NCBI GenBank assembly: GCA_024138025.1
Contig: JAMXBD010000367.1
Span: 372,001-436,000 of the forward strand
DNA from: Combretum micranthum
Lineage: Eukaryota > Streptophyta > Magnoliopsida > Myrtales > Combretaceae
Length of the DNA stretch: 64,000 nt
Direction of reading: 5' to 3'
Part shown: piece after piece, positions 36,461 through 46,589 of the stretch
Layout: the number at the start of each line of letters is the position of its first letter
How positions within the stretch are numbered: position 1 is the stretch's first letter
Program-made: the position numbers and the translations under genes
The notes under the pieces: model-generated
Told to the model about the DNA's origin: nothing
Seen by the model: only the letters and a program-made list of their open reading frames with translations
The model's database searches: none

Positions 36461-39400
36461 TCACCATATCTTTGATTTAACCCAGAATAGCAGAAACACC
36501 ACCCCAAGCACGACAGCAACTGGCGCCCATTTCCTAATCAGCGCCTGCAATCAGTTGGTAAGATTTTTGGCTACACATCAGTCTCCTTGCCACAACGCCA
36601 TCTCAAAACTCAACTAGAACAGAATATCAATTGCTAAAGGAACTTCATGAACTCCACTCTTCGTGAGAAGGAAAATGACATGGCACAATTATGACGTTGG
36701 TTTTTAATCCATAAAATGTTTAAGCACATATAATAATGGAACTGAATTCATCATCATTACGAACATCTAGTTAAATATTTGTTCACACGTCAATCATCAC
36801 TTGATGTAAATGTTTTAATAAGAATGGAGCCAAGCATAATAGATCCATTTAATGAACAATTTGTTGAATCAGCGGGTTCAATGTGAATTTTGATGAGAAA
36901 ATGCATTGCACAATTACACAAAAGGTTATAAATAAGTTACACTTAATTGGTTATACATGTTTGATGTAAAATGTGTTGAAAATGTGCAAATATTTATGTT
37001 TGCGTTTTGTGTTATCTTTTTAGCAGAGTTGTACAGGTCCACAATGTACCAACTAGTACCAGCTTGTTGGTACAATTACTTCTCTGGTAATGACATTCTG
37101 TGGATTTCTAGGGTCCTACCAGAGGCCCCTACCAGCTCACCAGTGTGCTTAGAGTTCAGGCAATTTTTGTGTATCGGCGAGTTGGTAAAGCCAAAATTAG
37201 CTGTTGCATGAATTTAATGCGCAACCATTTTGTGAAGAATATGGGGCAATGGCCAGGAGTCTTGAAGCTCTTATCAATGAAAGTTGCTAGGGTGTTCTTA
37301 GAAGTGGAGAGAGCTTAGTCATTGCAATATAATCTTTGTAAACTCTCTCAAAGTCAATTTGTGTTTATTTGCTTATTTCCTTGTGAGTAAGAGAATTAGT
37401 ATAGTGTTATTTGCCTTGTCATCGCTATCTCCTGTAAAGCACCATATTAAGATTGTTGAATTATTAATTGCGGAATTTTGAGTTGTACCAAGTTGATTAG
37501 GAATTCATTCTAAAGGTACAACTCAAGTGTGTTTGTGTCTGTTGTGTTGTAGTTCCATTGAAGCAATTTGTTATGTCTTAAATAAAGTGTGAAGTTTATC
37601 TTAAATGAGGCATTATTTGTGGACTAAGGAGCAAACCAAACTCCACATTAAATCCCAAAGTAATCTTCTCCATCCGTATCTCTTTATTATTATTGATACA
37701 CTTACAAAACTCCAAATTGCACCAACCACACTCACAAACTATCAAAATTACATGGGCACACCCCAAATCTTATCTTTATAACAGTTCCATTATAACCTCA
37801 TTCTTTATAAAGAATTGTTACCACCTTTTGCCCATAATAACAGTTTCATAAAGAATTCCCATTACAAAATATTGAATAGTCATTTATTATTGCTCAAACT
37901 TATAAATAACAATTCAATACTAGAATTGATTTTTTCCCCAAAATACCTCAGTAAAATAAAAATCAACCAATGAAAACCCTATTAAAACTCTAGTAATAGC
38001 AATTACATTCTAGTCTCATTCAACTTGGTAAAATGAATGGTCATAAGAGTTCACACCTTCAATACACACACACACACACACACGCTTATACATACACACA
38101 TTTTTTTTCTTTGTTTGTTAAGAGAGAAAAAAAACATTTAGACTTTTACATGACGATTTTACCCTTGATTTATAAATTTCATATATTTTAGTATTTTGTT
38201 AATCATTTGATCCAGTATCTTGCTAATTATTTGATGGCAACATATTGTTTCTGTCTACTGGCGGACAGAATCAATCAACAGGTATGTTACTGTAACTAAG
38301 CAGTTGAGATTGAAAGCCGAGTTTTAATGAGAATGCCTAAATAGGGCAAGGACAGGAACAATTGTCAGGAACTTGACCTACAATCAAACAAACTCCATAA
38401 CAGCAAAGGCCAATTATGACAAAGAACTTTATTTCCAGCCTTAATGGAAACAAAACCTCACTAAAAAGAATAACTAAGCTAATGGACAAAAAATCTAACA
38501 AATAATTTACAACTTATTCAATCCATACTGAGAAGATGTCAATTCCTCTTGCAAACTTAAACCTTTCGATTTGTTGGTCTTCATATGAGCATTTATCTAA
38601 AAATTAGCCTTAAAAATGTGCAAATCCTCCTTATAATCATAGTGACAGTAGAAAGACATGTCTGCTATTGTCTTGGAGCTGTATTAAGCAAGGTTTATAT
38701 GAGTCACATGATTTGATACAGTCGCTCTTTTAAAACAAATATCAGTTTTGAGCATGTGCCAGTGGAACCAAATTTTTTGTTCGATTTTTACATTTGTGCA
38801 TGCAGGGAAAAAAACAAAAGGAAGAAGAAGCAGTTTTACAAGTAACTATCATCCTAAGTCTTTTCCAAGGAGTAGATCAGTTGCATCCAACTATAAAGGT
38901 AGAACTCTAATGAAGTCTCAGATTCAGTGTAAATAAAGTTGACCAATCAACTAAACTAAAGCATGGATTATCAACCACAATAAAACTGACCTGCCGATTC
39001 AAGTCTCTCGCCTTGCTAGCATAGATGCGAGATTCAGAAGTTAGCCGGCTAGACATTTCACTAACCTCTGCAAGATAGATATAACAACCAATCCATCAAA
39101 AAGAAACAATAAAAAGAATAAAATAAATGGAACATAGCATTATTGTTTTGGGGCAGCAGTAATCAAACATAGAATTCGCCCCAGCTAAAAGTATAATGTC
39201 TGACTGAATACGACACTCAAACCTTTTAACAATGGTTCTAAATACTTCGCGATGATAAATCCATAATTGCAAACCTCAATCAGAAAACACAACCTTCAGC
39301 TCTACATTAGATGGCTGAAGTAGGACTGACAACTTAAGGTGCATATATTAACAAAAACCATTCGTAACTCTATTGTGGACAACACTATCATATCGCTACT

Positions 39401-41482
39401 TGATTTAAACTACATTGCATTTTCTTCTAATAATGGAATTTTCCAGTTTAACCATGACAAGACACTAGCTAAATCTGATTACAGAAGAAAGGTTGGTTCA
39501 ACAAGACATCTCCTCAGGAAAACATATAATAACAAGCAGCTCCTTCTTTATTGCAGAACTAGTGCCTACTTTGATCAATAGAATGGATATTAAGACCTTG
39601 GAGAAATTCAAATGGATAAACAGACATTAAAGACACTTGGAAGACAAAGTCATGGCCAACTACGGAAAGACGGTTGGAAATGATCACAGCCAAGTTGTGT
39701 GCAAATCAAGCCTATAACAAAATTTGGTTGTTCCATAAATTCAATCAATTGAATAAAGCCAGTATGCAGATTTTCATCTCATTTATTGCATATTGTGCGA
39801 ATTTTTCCTTCAGGAAAATGAAAAGGAAGTACTAAGAGTGATGCTTCATAAATGTGTTTAAAAAAGTGAAACAAAAAAATGTAGAACTAAATCTGCTTGC
39901 AAGTAGCGGCTTCTAAAAGGGAAAATGCACTAAGGTAGGGGATATAAAGGTGACATCTTACGGTCTAACTTCTCGCCAACGCCAAGAACGTCCTGGACAT
40001 TCCTGGTCATAATTTGATGAACCTCATACAGTTCATCATTCAACTTTGCAATATTCCTTTGAGTACGAGTGTCCTGGTATAGTTTCTTTGTCTTCTGTAT
40101 GAATGTATCTTTCATAAAACAGAGAGAAAATGGTAAGAGAAATCAGGTAAAGCAAAAATATAATGGAAGATGAGCTTACAAATACAAAATATCCTACCAA
40201 ATTTAATGAAGGCATAAGGTCTAGCAGCCGTCTCAATTTGATTTCCATTGACGCGCTCAAATTCATTTTTAAGGTCTTCCAGATATTGGAATGCAGTTTC
40301 TTAGGATAAGCCCGATCGCACATCGTCAGGTAACAGACACGTCCTTCAATGATATAACTAAGAATTTAAGTTAACGTATCTGATTGGATCACTAACAAAT
40401 CCCTCGAATTCAATATACACATGTCTCTTATCACACCTAAAAAGTTGTACATGGCTCTATCTTCCAGACAATCCAAAAAAGAAAAAAAAAATGTAATGAT
40501 AAGGTAAGTGGAACTTAACTAGCCATTAAATAGTACTAATATTAGAATAGAGAGAAGGAGTTAAGGGGGTGGGGAACGCCAGATGAAACAGTTAAAACAC
40601 ACTCAAGGCTGATACAAATACTAAGGCGAGAAAATTAACGAAAAAAATACTAAGGTGAGAAAGCCCACAGGTAACCAATTTGCATATGGAGTTTTTATTT
40701 AAAAAAAAAAAGAACTTGCAAGTACAAACAATAATTCCCCACCCAAAAAACAAAAATGGCATCATAGAACATCTCTTTGATATAGCAAGAAATCCCTATT
40801 CACAATTAATACTATCACTACACATATAAACCACATTTAAAGTAGGGATAAAGGACAACGATTTCAAGCAGGTACTAGAGGAATTGAGTACATTAATCTT
40901 ATTCCAGGTCACCACAAAAATTCCAGAGAAAGTAATTAGCAAAAGTCTACAATATATACCTAATTTTTCTTATAGAGGAAAAACATGAGGGATGGAAATG
41001 CAACTTTTAAAACTAACTAGTGTAAATATAAACTAAGGAAACGAAAATAATAAAAATATTCCATAACATTAGACTCCTCATGCCTGAGAAGACTATAAAA
41101 GAAGATAGTTGAGTCCAGAAAATTACACAAAAAACATGTCAAGATTGTCATCAAATATACTCAAGTATAATTCTCAAAAGAATTTCAAAATGTATCTATT
41201 TAGTAAATAAATAATTCTGTCCAAACATACAAACATAAATTGTACTTGGAAATATAGGTTAAATCAATTAAAAATAGATAGTGGCAGAGGATACTGGAAA
41301 ATGTAAGGTCCGGTTTCAACTGACATTCTTGAAGGTTCATTTTGCCCTTTTGAGAGATTCTTAAACAAAGCCTTGACTTGTTGTTTGTAAAACTCTGCAT
41401 CACTCATATCACGGCCATCATCCAGTCCCTCAGCTAGTGGCAGACCATCAGTAACACGAGCTATCATAGTAAGCTTCACCAT
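36461..41482 (-). CDS. SEC22-type longin R-SNARE, 1-nt deletion in exon 2
   Basis: Five coding exons on the minus strand: 41482-41295, 40357-40198, 40108-39962, 39067-38991 and 36544-36461. All borders are GT/AG and phases match. With one missing base restored the product is 218 residues, the usual SEC22 length. Order of parts: an N-terminal longin domain (MVKLTMIARVTDGLPLAEGL), the CDRAYPKKL segment, a SNARE motif (residues ~130-190, RNIAKLNDELYEVHQIMTRN), and a C-terminal membrane anchor (VAVVLGVVFLLFWVKSKIW). SEC22 works in membrane fusion between ER and Golgi, paired with Qa, Qb and Qc SNAREs. Exon 2 has a 1-base gap after PKKL near 40283: two frames that both match SEC22 meet there. The last intron is 2.4 kb and carries a copia LTR. 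Confidence 0.93.
36862..37688 (+). mobile_element. copia LTR fragment inside SEC22 intron 4
   Basis: Begins TGTTGAATCAG and shares its first ~450 bp with the fragment at 17713. Its last part (CCAAACTCCAC, then ATCTCTTTATT) matches the 3' portions of the LTRs at 53761 and 57640. It is antisense to SEC22. The 3' end appears truncated near 37688 and no target duplication was found. It accounts for about a third of the intron. Confidence 0.72.
38064..38083. repeat. (AC)n microsatellite
   Basis: Ten AC units within SEC22 intron 4. A candidate length-polymorphic marker. Confidence 0.95.
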
Positions 41483-41516
41483 CTTTACTCCTGAGTTTAC
41501 TGGTGATAACTTATCC
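41483..41516 (-). other. 5' UTR part of the SEC22 first coding exon
   Basis: On the minus strand an acceptor (AATGGCAG) precedes 41516, and 34 bases of leader follow before the ATG at 41482. This implies an intron in the 5' UTR that runs back to a leader exon near 42.85 kb. Confidence 0.6.
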
Positions 41517-42851
41517 CTGCCATTAGAAAGGTGGACAATCAGAAAACAATTAATAAGGCCTAAATTTCCATCAGCAACAAGACAACACCAGATGAACATA
41601 CAAAAGTGTGAATGTTTGTCAGTAATTATAGGAACTTCACCATATTCACTCATCATGTTAACAGAGAACAGATACATCACTAGAAAAAATGAGGTCAAAA
41701 ACAATTGAACGGATACAGATGCAAGTCAATAAAGCAAGTGGACTGATAAAATTACACACATAACATAAGCTTCATTGTCCTTACTCCTGAAATTAGTACT
41801 GAAAGCTTATGTTCTATTAAAAACATTTATACCTAAAAATATATATTTTATATATATCTTAAAGATGAAAAGTACTCCCCAAAAATAACTGGAACATGTC
41901 ACTAAAGACAAACACGATGTGTTCTCCGCATATAATGAAATTTCTGGGCTCATCATATAATATGTACACATAACCAACAATGAAGCTGAGTTCTAAAATC
42001 CTACTGTATATTATTGTTCATAGAATCCAAGATAAAGAAAAACAAAATAGTAGTCAACTCCACGATAACCATCTCCTTAAGGAAGGGGCAATATCACAAT
42101 TTTGACAGGTAATCTCCGGACAAGCAAACCACCCTACACAACTTATGCAGACAAAACTTCTCTGTACCATTCAATATTCCCAACCGTGTTCCTATCAATC
42201 ACATACCCATGGACACATTAAGGAAAAAAAAAAAAGATAACACGGCATGCAAATTCACCCTCCATCACACATGGCAGCATTAGATGGAGATAAACATGGA
42301 CACTGAATGGTGACACCGAAATTATCTTTTTATCTAACCCCGGCCATTGTTAAGTCCACCTGGATCGTATAGGTCAGAATCCAACTATTAAAACTAATCA
42401 CAAAAAAAAAAAAAAAAAAAAAAAAACACCCTAGAAATTCACAGTACTCCATCAATCCAATACCTTCATGTCAATAATCAACAAAAAGAAATGAACAGTA
42501 ATAAACCAGATACAATATTACACACGCATCATCATGACAGGGGATCGAAAGCAAAAGATTGCATCAAATGACACAAAACGAACCGATTCTCAGCACGCGA
42601 TCAACGCGGTAACATAAAATTTAGACCTAATTTGACAATCGTTAAATCCAACACTACAATTTGCGATCAGAAGAGTACAAGTTCCCAAAGATCCCAAATG
42701 ATCTAAAGAAAACCACTAGGCTCCTCGAGTTATATCATCAAGATCCTAAAATTCAAAGTCTCTAACAGTCATTTGCATAAAATGTGAAGCAAGAAATGCG
42801 ATTTGTCATGTATTGAAAATGCTTAGATCTATCAAGCCAAAGATTAGGTAC

Positions 42852-42990
42852 CGTAATCGCATTTGGGATGCAATGATGGCCGAATATGTATATTAATGCG
42901 GAGAGGGGAGAAAAAGAGAGAGAAAGGGGGACAGAGAGGAGAGAATTTGGGGACTAAATTAGGGTTTTTGCTTTCTTCTTTTATTTTGGG
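42852..42990 (-). other. Probable non-coding 5' leader exon of SEC22
   Basis: Reading the minus strand, a CT-rich stretch (about 42960-42900) is followed by a splice donor (GATTACG then GTACCT) at 42852/42851. A CT-rich start and a leader intron are common in plant housekeeping genes. The transcription start is not determined, so the upper boundary is approximate. Confidence 0.5.
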
Positions 42991-42999
42991 TTTGTAAAT

Positions 43000-43260
43000 G
43001 TTGCTTGGCAGTTGTTGAAGAAGATGGGTGAAAAAAAAAAAAAATGAAAATGAAGTCAAAAGATTTCTAAAGGACAGGTGGATTTTTTGGCTTTATTCAA
43101 TTTGTTTTTTCCTAATGACGTTTGCTAGCCAATGTAAATAAGAGAAAAAATAAGAAATAATTTCAGCTTTACAATTCTAATTAAAATTAATTATTTATTT
43201 AAGATTAAAATAAAAATAATTATTAATATATAGTTACTAAATCATGTGTATAAATCAGGA
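43000..43260. other. SEC22 upstream region
   Basis: AT-rich DNA upstream of the probable leader exon. It should contain the SEC22 promoter, but I see no distinctive element I could defend. Confidence 0.4.
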
Positions 43261-43510
43261 TATATAAATATTATACGGTTTACTTTAAATCGCATTTTGT
43301 AAACGCGATATTCATGCGAATATCGCATTTACAAAACTCGATTTACACGAAAAAAAATTCAATCACGATTAACAATCGCAATATGCAATTAATTCTTATA
43401 TCGCGATTACTAATCCCGATATAGCAACGATATATAAACTTTATATCATGTTTTATTTCGCGATTTACATGTAAATTATTATATCATCTTTTGTAAACGC
43501 GATTTTGCTG
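43261..43510. repeat. CG-containing palindromic repeat block
   Basis: A 250-bp block built from ATCGCGAT-like words. TTTTGTAAACGCGAT occurs identically at 43295-43309 and 43489-43503. Its near-perfect inverse lies at 43322-43336, giving a hairpin with a 12-bp loop. Further variants are TATCGCGATT (43400-43409) and TTTCGCGATTT (43457-43467). CG dinucleotides are otherwise rare here. Possibly the core of an unclassified repeat; function unknown. Confidence 0.75.
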
Positions 43511-44150
43511 AGGTATATTTGGTAATTAATTTCATTAGAGTTGTATATTGATAATATTTTTCCACAGAAACCCTAGACATATATTGAACTCGAACAAATC
43601 GTGTATGTCCATGTCCAAGCTGAAAAAAAAAAAAAAAGGTTTATGTCAGAAAATTAATATATATACACACATTTGAATTTGTAATGGTAGAAAGGGTTTT
43701 ATTAAGGGAAAAAAATTTAAAAAATTCTCTCAAATTTATTTTTCGAGTTAAGTACTCAAACTTAAATTTTCATTTTAAAAGATTTAGTATTTTTTAATTT
43801 AGTTTCAATTTAATATATTTACTAATAAAATAGTTAATAGACGTTATATTCTTTTACATTTTAATATTTTTACTTTAGTTTTAATAATACATTTTGTTGT
43901 CTATTTACTAATTAATTTATTAAAATTAACATTTGTCTTTTTTAATTGTATATCATTTAAGATTAAAATAAATTTATTCATTAATTCATTGAAAATTGAT
44001 TTTTGATTTTTAAATATATTATTTTAGAAATAAAAAAATATTTAAATTTAATAATCTCAACCATGGAGAATTTTTGTAGGTGATATAAGATTTTTTTTTT
44101 TATAAATTTTTGTATTATCAAAAAGCTCTTCATCTCAACTTATTTTACGC
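43511..44150. other. AT-rich intergenic DNA
   Basis: No gene is seen. 43.69-43.98 kb contains phrases about equally like, and partly the reverse of, those at 45.48-45.74 kb, suggesting two old copies of one short repeat. Confidence 0.45.
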
Positions 44151-44573
44151 TGTGTTTGGAGCACTTGGAATCATAAGAAAGGGAAAGAAATGAAGAGAAA
44201 TGGAATGAAATGTGTGTGTTTAGGTACGTTTAGTAGGTGAGACATGAAGTGATTTGAAGAGAAATAAAAGGAAAAATGGGTTGTGTAAACTTCTCTATAA
44301 AAATGGAATGAAAGCAATAGAAATCAAGAAAAAGTGATGAAAATTACTTAAATACCCTTATTTATCTTCTTTAACTAATGTTTAATAAAAATAATATAGA
44401 GATAATTTTGTCAATTACTAACTCTATTTCTCTTCTTTTCCTTTCATTTTCTTCATAACTTACCAAACACAAAGCAAACATTCTACTTATTTCCATTTCC
44501 CTTGATTTATCTTTCTACTCATTTATTTCCTTTGATTTTCTTTGATTTCCTATTTCAAAGCTAGCTAAACACA
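44151..44573. mobile_element. MITE-like inverted-repeat element
   Basis: The left part (TGTGTTTGGAGCACTTGGAA, then purine-rich GGAAAGAAATGAAGAGAAAT) is mirrored by a pyrimidine-rich right part. Near 44450-44475 is the inverse motif ACTTACCAAACACAAAG, and the end reads TAGCTAAACACATCATTAA. The element has no ORF and can fold on itself along most of its length. GTTTGG ends are frequent in plant MITEs; no target duplication was confirmed. Confidence 0.6.
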
Positions 44574-46589
44574 TCATTAATATATAATCTTATTATGTGT
44601 TTATAAACACCATACAAACTAAGGTAAATCTTGGATCAGTTAAAATTTGTAAATGAGAAGTCATTTAGCCTTACAGCATTAATTTACAAATCTGTGGAAT
44701 AAAACACTATATATTATTATATTTATTTAGATTTTTTTTATATTGTCTTCAAAAAGCATTTGTCTAAGGTGGAAGAAAAAAAAATTCTTTTAGTTGCTCT
44801 AAAATATTATTGTAACCACTCGAACTAGTCATGAATGTAATGCATTTGTAATTGGTAGTGTTTTATCAATTAAGCAGGGACTTAAATTAAATATGCCTTT
44901 TGAATAAAGGTTTTTATTGGACCACACTTGAGCCTATAAAGTTCCAATTAAATTTGAATGTTCACAATATCTATTTGCAAAATTATAAATAAAAAAAAAG
45001 TAAAAAGAAAAGCCATGAGAGTCTGTCTAAGAAATTAAGCAATTTTCGATAATACAATTGTAAGTTAAATTAACAATCTTTAAATAATTTGCAATTGGAA
45101 CTTCCTAATAACTATAAGTTCTCATTGATGCTATGTCTTATTTACAAATTATGGAACCGTAAAATTTAAAAATCGAGATTGGAATACTATTTGAGGTATA
45201 ATAAAATGTCATATTATATGCAAATATATTATTCAAATTAGAAATTTTGCATTTCAAGACTAAAAAACATTTGATTTGAAACTTATAACTAATTTAAATT
45301 TTATATAGTTCAAATAATAGAGGATATGCATGGGATCTTACTTTTGAATAATGGTACATTTTACAAGTTTTCCAACAATATAAAATTCACTAAAACCAAA
45401 CATATATAAAAAATTATGCATGGTTGAACATACTAAAATGAATAACTTTTTTTTTTATTTTTAAAATAATATATAATTTATAAAAGTAAAATATTAATTT
45501 ATAATAAATTAATTAGTAAATAGACTGTAAATGTATCAAAGTGAAAGTATATACACTAAAATCCTATCAAAACTAACTAAAAATACTAAAATGCAAATAT
45601 ATATATGTATATATAACAGTCATTAACTTGCCGCTAGTAGAAACACTAAAATGAAAGTAAATTGAAAAAACAAGCACTAAATTAATAAAATTGAAAGTTT
45701 AAATACTAAATTGCAAAAAATTGAAAGTATGCCATTAACCTAATATCTAAACGATATGTATAAATGTGTCAGATTTGCATTTATATTTTATCTATATTTG
45801 ATCTTTTCATTAGTACTATCAACTTTTTTATTTATATATATATATATCTATTTCTTGATAAACAATTTGTTAAAAAAAGTTTGAATAAAGTATCTGTATC
45901 TATCGAAAAAAGCTAGCCAAACAGACCCATAAGATACGTTTGGTACATGGGATTGAATTTTTAATAGTTTAATTTAGATTATTGTTCCACAAAGCAAACA
46001 TAACCTACTTAGAATATGGGTCGATCCATAGGCCCATGATCTGACATCTAAACTACAACATTAAGACTGAGTAGATCTATCAAGTCTCTTACTTATTAGT
46101 ATACTCAAATATAATTAAAGTGCTTGAATATAATTGGCTTGCTTACCATCCTGGTCACTCGACTGTAAATCCATCAATAGACTCGTGAGAATCTCCAAAA
46201 GTGGCTTAATGGCTTGACGCCAGTTCCTTTATAACTGCCATGCATCTACAGTCCCTATGATACATCTTTACTTCTTGTAATTGCGTATCATCACTTCTCT
46301 ATATATACCACACAAAGAAAAATCGACGAATCATTGAAACATTCAGCTCTATTGTACTACTTTGATTATTGAATACCTCATACACTTAATTTACTTGATT
46401 ATTAGAATGCGAGCACCAAATAACCTTCAGAGCTGATTAATATATTTTTGTTTTATAGGCCCATTCCTATTTAGGCTCAAATCTAATTAACTCTGCCAAC
46501 AAATTTAAGGTGACAATAAGAATGAAAAAAATCACAATTTTTAGTTTCATTCCATGAATTACGTGTGTTTTTATAAATATCATTATATA
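44574..46589. other. AT-rich intergenic DNA with short repeats
   Basis: No gene is recognised. It includes the short repeat related to 43.69 kb (about 45.48-45.74 kb), the dispersed MITE-like copy at 45.77-45.93 kb, and a slightly GC-richer, unassigned stretch at 46.0-46.45 kb. Confidence 0.5.
45770..45932. repeat. Short dispersed repeat, MITE-like copy 4
   Basis: Contains TTTATCTATATTTGATC and TATCTGTATCTATCGAAAAA and ends GCTAGCCAAACAGACCC, the same end motif as the copies at 7.9 and 24.3 kb. Boundaries are approximate. Confidence 0.4.

Noticed and set aside
36160..36519. 119-residue minus-strand ORF
   Set aside because: It overlaps the last SEC22 exon in a different frame and continues into the likely 3' UTR; it has no family resemblance.
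38748..38936. 62-residue plus-strand ORF
   Set aside because: It lies inside SEC22 intron 4 on the opposite strand and shows no family or coding signature.
41264..41704. A 146-residue ORF starting at 41704 as the SEC22 start
   Set aside because: The SEC22 protein begins at the ATG at 41482. The upstream part lies in the leader and its intron, with an acceptor at 41516.
43261..43510. CRISPR-like array
   Set aside because: The repeated words are short, in both orientations and irregularly spaced, and the genome is a plant nuclear genome.
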